From: Selaginella moellendorffii
Lineage: Eukaryota > Streptophyta > Lycopodiopsida > Selaginellales > Selaginellaceae
Length of the DNA: 64,000 nucleotides
Reading direction: 5' to 3'
Assembly (NCBI RefSeq): GCF_000143415.4
Contig: NW_003314276.1
Span: forward strand, 2,358,374-2,422,373
Shown here in pieces: positions 45,790-57,200 of the stretch (positions are counted from its first letter, which is position 1; every line of letters begins with the position of its first letter). The position numbers were made by a program, and so were the translations under genes. The notes beneath the pieces were generated by a model. It was not told where the DNA came from. It searched no databases and was given only the letters and a program-made list of their open reading frames with translations.

Positions 45790-47776
45790 ATGCCTCGCTC
45801 TAATCCTGTTCGATCGTCCAGGGCAGCACGGCCACCGCAACCCAGTCGCCGCCGCCCGCCGGCCCGTATGCATCGTGCCTCCTCGTGGAATGAACTACTG
45901 GCAGTGGAGGTACTTGCGAGGGGATTCCAGCTTGCTCCAGGAGATTTCACGGCCCCGGATCAAGATCCCAACATCAAGGACACGCGTTCGGCGCCCAAGG
46001 ATAGATCTCCATCGCCGTCACCCCCTCTTCCAGCTCTCTCTACACCTGATCTGGCAGCTATCGATAATCATGATCTAGCAGCTCCTTCTCTTGATGATGG
46101 TGCTGATCCTGCAGCCACATTGACAATGTCCCCGGTGGCTTCAGCAGCGTCCCGGGCGCCAAGAAGAAAGCAACGTCGTCTAGCGATGGATTCGCAAAGC
46201 TCTGGTATCCCTTCATCATCGGCTACTGTATTCAAAAATCAAGATGAGAGCTCGAGTGCTTCAAGCGATGGTGTGCCGGGTGGTGACGATCATCCAATGA
46301 CCGAGGAGAAGCCCACCTCCATTGCCACACGGGCCGCAGCTTTGAAGACCAAGCGACCTCCAAGTGGCTGCTCGAGCTCTAAGGTCAAACGGTCCAATTG
46401 TGTGAAGAAGAAGAAGACGGTTTCCAAGCAAGAAGAAACGAGCAGGAAGAGGAAGCCACCAACGTGCGCGAGGAGATATGCTAAAAAGACGTCCCGCTAC
46501 GTTGGAGTCTCGTACTACAAGCGAATCAAACGGTGGGAGACGCACATTTGGTGAGTATGTTATTCTTTTCCTTCTTTTCTTCAAAAGGAAGCAACCACGC
46601 TGATTTTTCTTGAAGGGGTACAAGGAAAAGCAAGCAGATATACGTCGGTTCATGCAGTAACGAGGAAGCTGGAGCCAGGTTTTCATCTTCTTTTTTCTTT
46701 TCTTTGTGGCGCTTATGAAGTTCAAGATGTTAATCACAGGATCTATGACCGAGCTTACATCAAGTTCCGTGACAAAAGCTGCCCAAACTTTCCCTACTCG
46801 GACTACGTGCACGAGATACCCCAGGCATGATCATATTAACATTTCTACCGAAAGTTTGGAAAGATCTAACGCTTAGATTTTCTCTGCAGTGGATCAATCT
46901 GCCTGACAAGGACTTCATCAACATGCTACGTAACATGAGTCGTGGCGAGTCGTTGGTCTGGTTTGCACCGGAGCTGCTTGAAAGTGGCGCTGGATCTCCA
47001 TTCACGAGGGAGACTCGGCCTCGAGCATCAAAATATCGCGGAGTCTATCTTCTCAAAGGTCGAAAAGTCCCTTGGACGGCTTCCATAACGTAAGTAGCCT
47101 CATCCCTCTAAACCTCTTTCTTTTCTTTGAGACACCATCTAGCTATCTGGATGTGAAACACAACGATGCTTTGTGTGAAACATGACCAACACCCAAGCTT
47201 TCGGCCATCACCATTCTAACATTATGGTTTTCATCTTTGATGCAGGCTGGACTCTCGTGCAATTCGACTGGGTGAGTTTTCCAAGAGCTGATTTCTTTTT
47301 TTATTGTTTGTGTTGTTTTTTTTTTTGCATATCCAGGGTCATATGAGACACAAGAGGAGGCAGCAAGGTTCAAGAAAAACTAAAACCTCAATCGCTAATT
47401 ACTAAATATAACACGTTGTTTTGACAGGAACTATGACCGAGCAGCTATTAGATTCTTTGGCAAGGCTAAAGCACTCAACTTCGCATATGAAGACTACACT
47501 CATGAGATGCCACAGGTAATTTTGTTTTCATGTCCTGATTGTAAAACTAAGACGATATTACAGTGGATCACTTTGAGCAAGGAAGAGTTCATTTACTACA
47601 TACGGAATTCTGCACAGTCGAGCAAGAAAAGGAAGTTCAAAGTACATACAGCTCAAAGAGCTGTATACGATAGGAAGGCCAAACAAAAGGGGATTGATGT
47701 TTGTGAGGTAAACGAAGCAATCCCACACTATATAGATGAGAAGGGGATAGGTGTGGTAAACGAAGACACAATATAG
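45790..47776 (+). CDS. AP2-family transcription factor with two AP2 domains
   Basis: Eight exons give an in-frame protein of 488 aa: 45790-46550, 46616-46678, 46740-46824, 46890-47089, 47246-47271, 47337-47367, 47428-47515 and 47564-47776. AP2 proteins are nuclear DNA-binding regulators. Residues about 1-240 are low-complexity (Ser, Pro, basic patches, likely nuclear signals). The first AP2 domain (about 244-300) runs from SRYVGVSYYKRIKRWETHIW through YVGSCSNEEAGA to DRAYIKF; a linker starts WINLPDKDF. The second (about 350-410) has SKYRGVYLL, LGSYETQEEAARNYDRAAIRF and ALNFAYEDY. The ATG at 45790 is the first in frame; the frame is open upstream without an ATG. Intron 3 uses a GC donor (CAG then GCATGA); if unspliced, translation stops at once after domain one. 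The arrangement recalls the AP2/ANT group, but the domains are divergent. Two partial copies lie at 11340-12290 and 16915-17420. Confidence 0.82.
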
Positions 47777-47789
47777 ATCTTGCGCTTGA

Positions 47790-48030
47790 GGAAGCACCAA
47801 CCATATCAGAATCGCATTCAAAGGGAGGAAAAGAGAAAGAGCATCGTTTCCTGGAGAGATTTTATATCCGCGTGGACTTCAATGCTTTGCCCGGGTTGGG
47901 CATCTGGACAGCATATGCATATTAAAACGTTTAGAAGCGAGATACAAGCTCTTGGGCATCAGTTCTTTAGATGCTTGCTCGAAGCGGCTGCCACAGGCTC
48001 CCTCCTGACGAACCGAGCGACTAGATCATG
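47790..48030 (+). pseudogene. PPR remnant downstream of AP2
   Basis: IVSWRDFISAWTSMLCPGWASG around 47850-47910 resembles a PPR motif (VSW..., then the ARxGHL turn, here frameshifted). The same position after AP2 copy A (about 12425-12460, 'cattgtttcctgggatgctttacgcc') carries a related remnant, so it belongs to the duplicated AP2-PPR unit. Confidence 0.45.
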
Positions 48031-48034
48031 AGGC

Positions 48035-49270
48035 TCGAATCACTCCCCGGGAGCCGGCACCGTATTCCCTGCTTGCAAACATGCTTTTGATGACATACAC
48101 AAATCCCAAACCGCGATCTTGTGTTCGTCCATCAACTTCTCGGCCTCATCACTCATTCCCGCGGCCGAGATGATGCTGGACAGCAAAGCTAATGCCGGAG
48201 GATTGCTGGGACTGAGGTCTAGGATCGGCAGCTCGTGGGGATTGTTGTGATTCGAGCACGCACTGAGCAGCGTCCTCCACGACACCGAGTCCGGCTGGAA
48301 CGGCATACTTCTTAGCAAATTCTCGGCCTCTTCGAGCCTCCCAGCTCGGCTGAGCATATCCGAGATGACCACATAGTGCTCGAAAGTTGGCCGCTCGCCA
48401 AAGGCGAGCGCCATAACATCGGTGGAGATGCCGTCCAGCAGCATGGAACTGAAGGGAGAGGTAGAGTGCTTACTTATGCCCGTGCTGGGCATACGAGGAG
48501 ATCATTGCAGTCCAGATGATGACGTCTCGCTCCCGCATTTGTATAAACACCAACGTGGTGGAGAACTTGCCAGGCAAAACAATCCACGCACACAGGCTTC
48601 GATGGCTCAGGCTTCGATGGCTCCCTGCTGCTCGACTCGGCACTCATCAACATGTATGGCTGCGCAAGAGCTTTCGCGGTGCTAGGACACGGCATTCCGG
48701 AAGCTCCACGGGCCTGTATCCCTCGAGCAGCATCGCCAAGTAGATCTAGCACCTTCTTGTGACCCATTGAGGGCATCATCGTATTCCACGACACCCATCT
48801 CTCAACGAGCTTTGAGTCGAGAACCTTCCAGGCTGCCGCATTTTCCATACATGGTTGGTCACCACAGTCTCCGCGTCCACGGGCCGGTGGCGAGATCGCA
48901 CAGCGAAGAAGACGCCTCGACGGAGGCTCGCTCATCATCCTGAAAAAGAACCGTAGGGCCGCATCGCACTCGCCATTCTCGACGCAGGCGTTGATGAGCA
49001 CCCGCCATCTCCAGGACGTCGCGATCTGGATTCCGCATATTCCAGATGTTTATGATTTATGATTTCTTGGGATATTCGGATTCTGCACATGACCATGTTG
49101 AGTTTCTGATCGGATTGAACACCGGCCTCGCTCCATCGACTCGCCGTAGACTTCGATGAGGGAGATTTGGAATTCTTCACGGTCAGGAAAGGTTTGCAAA
49201 ATCTGAAGTACTTGCGAATTTTCCAACAGACAAGAGAAGGGAGCAAAGCTATGGTCTTTTTCCATTTCTC
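48035..49270 (-). pseudogene. PPR pseudogene, third PPR1 paralogue
   Basis: On the minus strand it follows the second half of PPR1. About 49180-49130 reads LIEVYGE (for LIDVYGKC). About 49000-48930 reads LINACVENGECDAALRFFFR. About 48420-48090 reads GERPTFEHYVVISDMLSRAG, then EEAENLLRSMPFQPDSVSWR, LSPSNPPALALLSS and AAGMSDEAEKLMDEHKIAVW. Large deletions and frameshifts between about 48430 and 48900 break it. The N/Q-rich insertion of PPR1 is recognisable at about 49025-49095 ('cataaacatctggaatatgcggaatcc' region, reversed). The 3' end again breaks off right after the E-motif KIAVW, as in PPR1. Confidence 0.82.
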
Positions 49271-49407
49271 TTGTACACTCTATTTTCTCCTTTCAAAGAG
49301 TTGTTTATAATAGGAAGGTGGTAAACAAAGGAACGGCAGATGTATATACATTTAGTGACGCTGCTCAAAGATCGGTGCGTGCTCAAAGAATACAAGATCG
49401 AAGTCAT

Positions 49408-51141
49408 CTATGTGATCGAGAGCGCGTTTGCGAGCAGGGAATACGGTGAAGACTCCCCAGGGTGTGATTCGATCGCAAGGGAGGAAACGCGAGCTTCGTG
49501 GTCTTCACGCTGGCTTCGAAACGAGTTCATGAGAGAGGCCCAGACTTCCACACCCGGAACGAAAGGCATGTTGGTGACAAGATCTCGAGCCCCTCCAATG
49601 TAGCCCGAGCGTCCCAGGAGATCGATCATGCATCCATACTGCTGGTTCGTGGGGACAAATCCGTAATCCAGAATTATGGAGCAGAAGTAGTAGCAGCCAG
49701 CCTCTACATTCCCGGCATGGCTGCAAGCAATCAGCACAGAAACAAAGCTCGGTTCGGCAGGAGTAAGTCCCTCCTGCTGCATTGTCTCGTATAGGTTTTG
49801 GGCTCTTTCATGATAGCCGTTACGAGCATGCATCGAAAGAACTGATGCCCAAGAGCTTGCATCTCGCTCTGGCATCGTCACAAAAGTTTTCATGGCTGAA
49901 AACACATGCCCAGTTTGGGCGTATGCTGCAAGCATGGTGTTCCAAGAAACGTGTGTACGAGAAAACCCACAATAGAATAGTTCTTCGGCCTCTCTAACAC
50001 GCCCGTTATTTGAGTACGCTTCCAGCATTGCATTGAACGTAGCGGAATCTCGGTTCTCACGCAAAAGATCAAAGACAATCTTAGCCTTCTGCAGATGCCC
50101 AATGGTGGCATATGCTGCAAGCATTGAAGTCCACGCCATAGAATCTCTCCTAGGCATAGAATCGAAAAGCTCTCGAGCTTTGCACAAATTTTCGTGGCGT
50201 ATATATACATCAAGTATTGCCCCCCAGGAAACTATGTCTCTCTCTGGCATGGAATCGAATAGCTCCTTTGCCTCCCCCGCCAAATTCCGTTCCAGTGACG
50301 AAGATGAAGCATAGGCAGACACCATCGCATTCCAGGAAACAAGATTCCAGGCAGCCATCTCAAAATAAAAAAGATCTCTCGCAAATTCGATGTGGCCGGC
50401 AAGAGCAGCCCATGAAAGCATTGCAGTCCACGACACAAGATCATATGCCGGCATCAAGCGATAGAGCTCCATGGCTGATTTGAGATCGCCGCCACTCGCA
50501 AATGCGTTGATCATCGAGGTCCATGACACCATATCCTTGGCAGGCATCCAATCAAACAGCCCCTTTGCTTCGTTGATCCACCGGCGATCTACACTTAGCT
50601 GTGAAGAAGCAGATCTCGGGTTTCCGTAAGCCGAGAGCATGGAGTTCCATGAGACGAGGTTGTGACCTGGCATTCGATTGAAGATCTCGCGAGCTTGGTC
50701 AACATGCCCCGACCGGGCATACGCCGCAAGCATCGTCGTCCAGGAGATCACATTTTTGTTCGGGAAGCGATCAAAGAAATCAGAGGCAAAGGCAAGGTTT
50801 CCTACTTGTATGGCTGCCGCCAGTATCGTGTTCCACTGCGCCAGATCCCAGTCCGGCATTGCATCAAACACGGCAATGGCCAGATCAAAATGCCCGTTAC
50901 GGGCATACGCCCCCAGCAGCAGATTCCACGAGAAGGCGTCCTTGAGCACGATCGAATCGAAGGCGGCACGGGCGCCCTCCACGCTGCCGTGCTTCCCATA
51001 CATGTGAACGAAGAGATTCACAACAAAGGTCTCGTCCTTTGCAGGAATTCTCTTTTGTAGCTGCTGCTCAAGGAAACTTTGGTGAATCTTCTCCACTTCG
51101 CAGAGAGCCTGGCACGATCGAATGAGCTCACTCCATTGCAT
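49408..51141 (-). CDS. PPR protein with short, degenerate E tail (PPR2)
   Basis: This is an intronless gene of 577 codons from the ATG at 51141 (MQWSELIRSCQ); the frame is open a little further upstream but without an ATG. The protein consists almost wholly of PPR motifs, many with the S/P words VSWNTMLAAYAQTGHV, VSWTSMINAFASGGDL and MPERDIVSWGAILDVYIRHE. The C-terminal part has FVSVLIACSHAGNVEAG, PTNQQYGCMIDLLGRSG and VPGVEVWASLMNS, that is, a start of an E motif, then ends LLANALSIT without E+ or DYW. The expected role is organellar RNA binding. No obvious targeting peptide precedes residue 20, so the true start may lie in another exon or at a later Met. Fragments of this gene occur at 14440-14520, 20342-20610, 53926-54092 and 62110-63150. 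Confidence 0.9.
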   Translation of the reverse strand: MQWSELIRSCQALCEVEKIHQSFLEQQLQKRIPAKDETFVVNLFVHMYGKHGSVEGARAAFDSIVLKDAFSWNLLLGAYARNGHFDLAIAVFDAMPDWDLAQWNTILAAAIQVGNLAFASDFFDRFPNKNVISWTTMLAAYARSGHVDQAREIFNRMPGHNLVSWNSMLSAYGNPRSASSQLSVDRRWINEAKGLFDWMPAKDMVSWTSMINAFASGGDLKSAMELYRLMPAYDLVSWTAMLSWAALAGHIEFARDLFYFEMAAWNLVSWNAMVSAYASSSSLERNLAGEAKELFDSMPERDIVSWGAILDVYIRHENLCKARELFDSMPRRDSMAWTSMLAAYATIGHLQKAKIVFDLLRENRDSATFNAMLEAYSNNGRVREAEELFYCGFSRTHVSWNTMLAAYAQTGHVFSAMKTFVTMPERDASSWASVLSMHARNGYHERAQNLYETMQQEGLTPAEPSFVSVLIACSHAGNVEAGCYYFCSIILDYGFVPTNQQYGCMIDLLGRSGYIGGARDLVTNMPFVPGVEVWASLMNSFRSQREDHEARVSSLAIESHPGESSPYSLLANALSIT

Positions 51142-51189
51142 AATTCCAAGCGGATATTCTACATGCAATTGCTCGCCAAAAGGTGAAGG

Positions 51190-51595
51190 GACGGATTAAC
51201 AACTTTAATTTTGTTTGGCTCAAGGAAGTTTAAACCCACAAAGTCTAGTGGAAGCACTGAATAACTAGTATTTCAGTCACAGCATTTAAATTTCTTCTAC
51301 ACAATGCTTGGGAGGATTGTTGGAAGTACCACTTCTTCTACATTTTCAGCTGATATAGACCTAGTTTGACTGAAATTTAACTGCTTCATTAGCAGCTCAG
51401 ACCATTGTGCCATGAACTTATAGCAATATTCTCTTTTTAAAAAAATTTAATGATATTTTCAAGTATGTTTCACAAATTGTCTAGCAAAGCTAGTCAGACA
51501 CCGTCCCTCCCATGCTTGACGTTGCCAGCAAATGCAGCCCCTTAGGCACAACGAGTTAAGCATTCATCCAAGTGACGTGCTTCACTGGGGTGTCA
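51190..51595. other. Upstream region of PPR2, no gene seen
   Basis: AT-rich DNA with no recognised motif. It would contain the PPR2 promoter. No clear TATA box next to the start was picked out. Confidence 0.35.
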
Positions 51596-51599
51596 CTAG

Positions 51600-52300
51600 G
51601 ATCAACTTGGGCATCTGGTGCGAGGACCAAATCCCTCACCCCAGGATTCCCGGTTGTTTCCGATCGCCCGTCTCAAATCCCTGTGCGGGAACAAGCATCC
51701 TATGACACCCAGAGCGGCATCCTGACCGTGGCCAGGGACTTCGAGGACTAGAGCACCCTCGTCGTCAGGGATTTTCCCACCTCCAGGCCCGCTCGACAGA
51801 GAACGTCGCCAGCAGCAGCGATCCATCAAGCAATGCCCCCGTCACAATGTGACACTGCGCTTGGTCGCGAATGAAGCTCCAAACGACGCCATCCGAGCAC
51901 CACACCACAAGATTGTAATCCCAGGGAGGGGACGAAGAACCAGTGGCGATGAGGCGGACCCTGGCATGTCCCCAGAGCTCAGGTAGACGAAGAGCCTCCT
52001 GGAAGAGGTGCTTGTTGAGACACGGCGCACAGCAAGTCCTTCTCCACGTCCTCGAAATGTCCTGGATGCGGAGAAGAGCCAGGCGCTGTTCCTGCTCCGG
52101 AAGCCGAGAAAGGCAATGAGCTTAAGAAAGAGGCTGCTATCCCCAAGAAGAAAAACAAAATAATATAATTTTCACCCACAATTTCACCACACCGAACCAG
52201 CATCTTCAACGAGACAAGCTTATTAAAGCTAGAATCATAAGTATTCTTGATTTTGCCTTGGTGCGAAAGCAACCCATCTATCGAAAAAACAACGGCCACG
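51600..52300 (-). pseudogene. Unidentified coding-like segment, frame-disrupted
   Basis: A GC-rich island in AT-rich surroundings. One minus-strand frame, about 52125 to 51778, reads EQEQRLALLRIQDIS, CLNKHLFQEALRLPELWG, WDYNLVVWCSDGVVW and VTGALLDGSLLLATFSVE before a stop. Another frame then continues with GGGKIPDDEGALVLEVPGH. The composition is protein-like (tryptophan and leucine pattern, balanced codons), so this looks like an exon or gene fragment with a frameshift. I do not recognise the family. Confidence 0.35.
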
Positions 52301-53817
52301 CTCTTCTGACAAGATTCCCAGTGGAGATTCTACCACAAGCTGACGCTGTAACTAATTATCTTTGCCACTTACTAAGTGCTCAATAGGTGTCGTTGTCTAC
52401 GCATGGATCATCCTCATGCGTCCAGGATGGTAGCCATCTTCCCAGTTCTTCATTACGAACAATCCACTCCTCTTTCTCTACATCCATAGTCTATCTGTCC
52501 CACTGGTGCCCATAGTCACCAATTTGACTGTGACTCTCCCATTTCTGAGTTCATGAGTCATAGACAAAGGTAGCCTGGATCAAAAGCCTGAAACATTTTG
52601 AATTCCTTACCCATGGATTGAGCAACACTGCCCAGTAGAATGTTGGAGCGGGTGCCAGGGAAGCCACACTGAAGGCACCTCATTGGCCAAGAACCTTTAC
52701 ACAACCCCACCCCCCAAAGGCCACGAGCACTCACACATGGGACACTGCTCAAAGAGTTTCACATTTGAATCACTGATCAAGTAACACTTTGATAGATGCT
52801 ACACGTGCTTGCTACTAAAGTAGTGGGCACAAGAAGCCCACAGGGTGAGGCACATAAAAGAAGCCATTGAATTCTAATGATGGGACTTTGGTAAGTGAGC
52901 CAACTCTTGTTTGCATGAGAAGCTGAGTTAAGCACTACCTGAGAACCTCCATTTCCATCCATCATCAAGTAAAAAAGTTCCTCATGTTTTTGAGATAACA
53001 CAAGTCCAAGTCTCATCTTGAGTGTGAGTTAAGAGCCCAAGTCCCTTTTAGCTATTTGTCCAAGTCTGATTTTGACCTCAATTGTGAGTAAGAGCCCAAG
53101 TCCGAGCACAAGGCTGAGTAAAAGTTCAAGTTTGTGTTCAAGCCCAACTTCAAGCCTAAGTTTGACCAGCTGAGCCAAAATTCCAACAAGGAGTGAGGTT
53201 TGACTTTAGCTGCCAACACTTCATCCTTGAGTTTATAGCTTACCACATTTTAGTAATCAAGTGCTTTGGACTTTCACCACGTGTCCACGTCAGAACTTGA
53301 ACCCAAGTTCGAAATAAAGCCCAACCCCAAATCCAACATGGTGCATAAAAGGTGAAGCCTAAGAGCCCATGCATGAGCTGGAACTCCAGTAGCATTTTCA
53401 AGCGCTGCAAAGTCCACATCCCACATGAATGATGGATGGCAGAGTCAGAATCTGCAATAGTAATTTTGATTAGCAAAGTTGCCAATATCAATTGTTTTTC
53501 GGGCAGTGCCAGTGCCAGTAGAATCGCATCTAGCGTGTTGAGTCCAATCAATCAGCGCAGCTAGAGGGGTGTGCAAGCGCTGGAGAAGCAAGCTCTGCGA
53601 CTCATTCTTCAAAGACTGGATCCTCATGGGCAGCGATGACCTTCATCTAAGGTTTTTCTAAGAATATTCTTGCAAATAAAGTTCCCCTGGTAAACAAAGT
53701 GTGACATGATCGTCAGAGTCCTTGTTTGCTGTTGAGTAAAATTCCAATGAGTTGGTTGTTGGTGACAACCAAGAAACTTTAAAAGCTCCAGTAGCTTCAT
53801 TGTCAACGACTACTACC
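52301..53817. other. No recognisable gene
   Basis: Between 53040 and 53250 there are loosely repeated words of the type 'aagcccaagtc' and 'caagcctaagttt', similar in style to LTR sequence further left. Otherwise only short frames on both strands, with no family recognised. Confidence 0.4.
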
Positions 53818-53925
53818 TTCGCCTATGAAAACGCATTAATCTTTGGAAAAGAAAAGCTCGAATAGAGCTGCAACTTTTGCAACTTGTTTCTCCATCGCCA
53901 CTGCTGCAATTGTGCTTCTCATACA
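53818..53925 (+). pseudogene. Duplicate of ABCB exon 1 end, intron 1 and exon 2
   Basis: 'acctatgaaaacgcatt', 'aatctttgg', 'aaagctcgaata', 'agagctg' and 'tctccatcgccactgctgcaat' follow in the same order as 54372-54515, the end of exon 1, the short intron and exon 2 of the ABCB gene. The exon 2 copy stops after about ten codons, where PPR2 sequence takes over. Confidence 0.72.
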
Positions 53926-54092
53926 TTTGGACGAAGAGATTCACAACAAAGGTCTCGTCCTTTGCCGGAGTTAACTTTTCTCGCTGCTGCTCCTGCTGCT
54001 ACTCGAGCAAACTTTGAGGAATCCTCTCCACGAACCTGGCACGACCGGATGAGCTCAGTCCACAGCCTATTTCCGAGCGGATATTTCCAAAA
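53926..54092 (-). pseudogene. Duplicate of the PPR2 N-terminal coding region
   Basis: It matches 50990-51162 in the same orientation: 'gacgaagagattcacaacaaaggtctcgtcctttgc', 'ctgctgct', 'agcctggcacga..gatgagctca' and 'gcggatatt'. So the first 55 or so codons of PPR2 lie about 130 bases upstream of the ABCB start codon, on the opposite strand. Confidence 0.82.
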
Positions 54093-54217
54093 CGGATTTT
54101 GTTCCGCACGATAATTCGCTCTCTGTTGCTCGAAAGAAATTGTATCTGTGAGTGGGAATCGAATCGTGATGAGTTTTCAGTGGTTTAAAAGAGATATTTG
54201 GTCTTACCTCGGAAGTC

Positions 54218-57200
54218 ATGGCTGCCACGAGCTTGTTTCGCGCAGCAACTACTCTCGACGCCACCTTGATGATTCTTGGAACCATTGCTGCTGCCGCTAA
54301 TGGCCTCGCGTTGCCGGCCATTCTCATTGTCGCAAGCCTTGTTTACGACCAATACGGGCGATCAGAATCATCACCTATGAAAACGCATCCCAAGGAATTC
54401 GTAAGTTTAATCTTTCCTTAAGACAAAGCTCGAATACTGACCACGCTAGAGCTGGATCTTTGGCAACAGGCTCAGAGGTATCTCTCCATCGCCACTGCCG
54501 CAATGCTTGCTGCGTATGTCAGTGAGTTTCTCAGTATCGTATACTTTAAAGGCGATCAATCGACCTGAGTTTTTGGCAGATGTGAGCTGCTGGAGTTGCA
54601 CTGCCGACCGGCAAGTTCGAAAGCTTCGACTGATGTATATGAGCTCGCTACTGAGCCAAAGCGTTGGCGATGTTGACAACTCTACTGCGAACGTGATAGA
54701 CAACGTTACCAGCAATCTGGTGTTAGTCCAAAAAGCAATCGGAGAGAAGGTAACATCTCTACGCTTTTCTCTTCTTCACGAAATTGTTGCAGATCGGGAA
54801 CATTATCTACAGCGTTGCATTTTTTCTTGGAGGCTACCTGGTAGCAGTAGTGTTGATATGGAGGATTTCTCTACTTCTGCTGCCTTGCACGCCGCTGCTC
54901 ATATTACCGAGTGTTCTCTATGCAAGGATTGTGCGAAAGTGCGCCCAGAAGAGATTATCTTCCCAGAAAGAAGGTGGAACAATAGTCAAGCAGGCAATCT
55001 CCAACATAAGAGTGGCGTACGCTTTTACCAGCGAGAAGAGAACACTGCAGCTGTATTCCAGCTCTCTGGAGAAAGTGGCCGAGATCGAGAGAGTAGAAAG
55101 CCTGGCAAAAGGAGTGACTGTAGGCCTCAACGGCATCTCGTTGATGATCTGGGCTCTTTTGATGTGGTACGGGAGCAAGCTGGTTGCTGAAAACCATGGC
55201 ACTGGAGCTCAAATCCTTGTTGTCGGGGTTGGTTTTATGATCTCCTCCGCGTAAGTTTTGACGTCTATTCTCTCCCATGATGTTCGCGTTGAGCGTGATG
55301 CAGGCAGCTTCAAACTGCAATAAGCGACAGCAAAGGACTTATTGAGGGCCAAAACGCGATGAAAAACATTCTTCAAGCCATAGAACGCGCACCTTTCAAG
55401 CAATGCCAAGGACGGGCGGGACTGGAGCTTAGAACAGTTGAAGGTCACATAGCCTTCAAAAGTGTCAGCTTCTCATATCCATCCAGGCCCACGCAGCTCG
55501 CGCTTGAAGTCCTCACGCTAGATATTCCGGCTGGTAAGCGGCTGGAATTCCCTCATCTTCAATCTGCATGAAAAACATTGCAGGTAAGGTTACCGCTCTT
55601 GTGGGAAGAAGCGGATCGGGAAAGTCTACAGTCATTGCGCTCCTAGAGCGATTTTATCATCCAACCGCAGGTGAAATCACTCTGGATGGTGTATGCATCA
55701 GAAGTCTTGACTTAAACTGGTGGAGGTGCCGGATTGGACTGGTAAGCCAGGAGCCGACGCTGTTATCCTCTTCCATCAGGCAAAACATTCTATATGGAAA
55801 CGAGAGAGCCAGTATGGCAGACATTATTGCTGCTGCGAAGCTAGCCGATGCACACGACTTCATCCAAAGACTACCTAATGGATACGACACGCAGGTATGT
55901 TGTGATCGACATCCACCTAACATGCAAGGCAAGACGTTTTGCAGGTTGGTGAACTGGGTACGCAAATCTCAGGGGGTCAGAAACAGCGTATTGCAATCGC
56001 AAGAGCCATCGTGAGGAAACCACGCATCATGCTGCTAGACGAAGCTACGAGCGCACTCGACAACGAGTCCGAGAGAGTTGTCCAGGAAGCTCTAGACAAC
56101 GCATGCAAGGACGTCACAACAGTAACAATCTCGCACAGGCTCAAGTCAATCCAAAATGCACACTACGTCGCTGTCATGGATGGTGGGAAGGTGCTCGAGG
56201 CAGGACGACAGCAGCAATTGCTTTCGAGAAGGGATGGGATCTACGCAGGCATAGTAAAAAACGTGAACAGGAGCGATACAGACCTTGGCGTGCTGTATAA
56301 CGGGTTCGAGCATCTGACATACGGAAAAAACATTTCAGAAGGTACGGAGCAAGAAAAAAAAGCCGCACCTTCAAGCGTCAAAGGCACTCCTCCAGCACAA
56401 AAACAAGGGTGCTCGACTTTCCTGCAGATACTCAGTTTGAATAGCCCAGAGTGGAAACATGGATGCATGATAGTAGTCAGTGCGACACTGACCGGATTCA
56501 TTACTCCAGCGAATGGCGTACTAAATGGAGTCACAGTTGCAGCCTTCTACAGCCAAACCTCCCAGGAGCTGAAGCACACAGTGAGATTCGCATGCGGATT
56601 ATATATCTTGGCCTCTGTGGCACTTTTCATCGCAAACTTCAACCTGCATTACCGAGCTGGAGTCACTGGAGCAGCACTAACGATGAGAATACGACGTGCA
56701 ATGCTAGCTAAGATATTTCAGCAGGAGGTGGGATGGTTTGAGAAGGATGGAAACTCAAGCGGACAAATCTACAACCGCCTAGGAAATGATGCGAAAACCG
56801 TGAGTGGCTGACTGACCTGCTTGCTTTGCAACTTCTCTCACTGTTGTCCTGGTTGACAGGTCGGAGAACTCTTTTGGGACCGTGGCCAGTCGCTGGTACA
56901 GGTGATCACAACAGTTGTCTTTTGCATGAGCTTGAGCTTTTGCCTGTCGTGGAAGCTAGCAGTTGTCGCTTCAATCCCTCAACTTCTGATCGCCGGTGCT
57001 TTCTACGCCAGAAGCAGGAGCCTCATCGGACTTATGCGTCAGATTGCTGCAGAGCACAAGAGAGTTAGTGATCTAGCCAATGATGCGGCCTCACAACAGA
57101 AAACAATCACGGCCTACTGCTTGCAAGACACGGTTTTAAAAGAAATCAAGGCCACCTCAGCGAGAACTCTGGCTGCATCTCAAGTTGCAGGGTTTCTCTA

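Noticed and set aside
51142-51168. PPR2 start upstream of 51141
   Set aside because: The extra nine codons begin with TTG; no in-frame ATG. The ATG at 51141 was chosen.
54507-55190. 227-codon frame overlapping ABCB
   Set aside because: It reads through two introns into another frame. The ABCB exon model explains exons 3-4 with conserved motifs.
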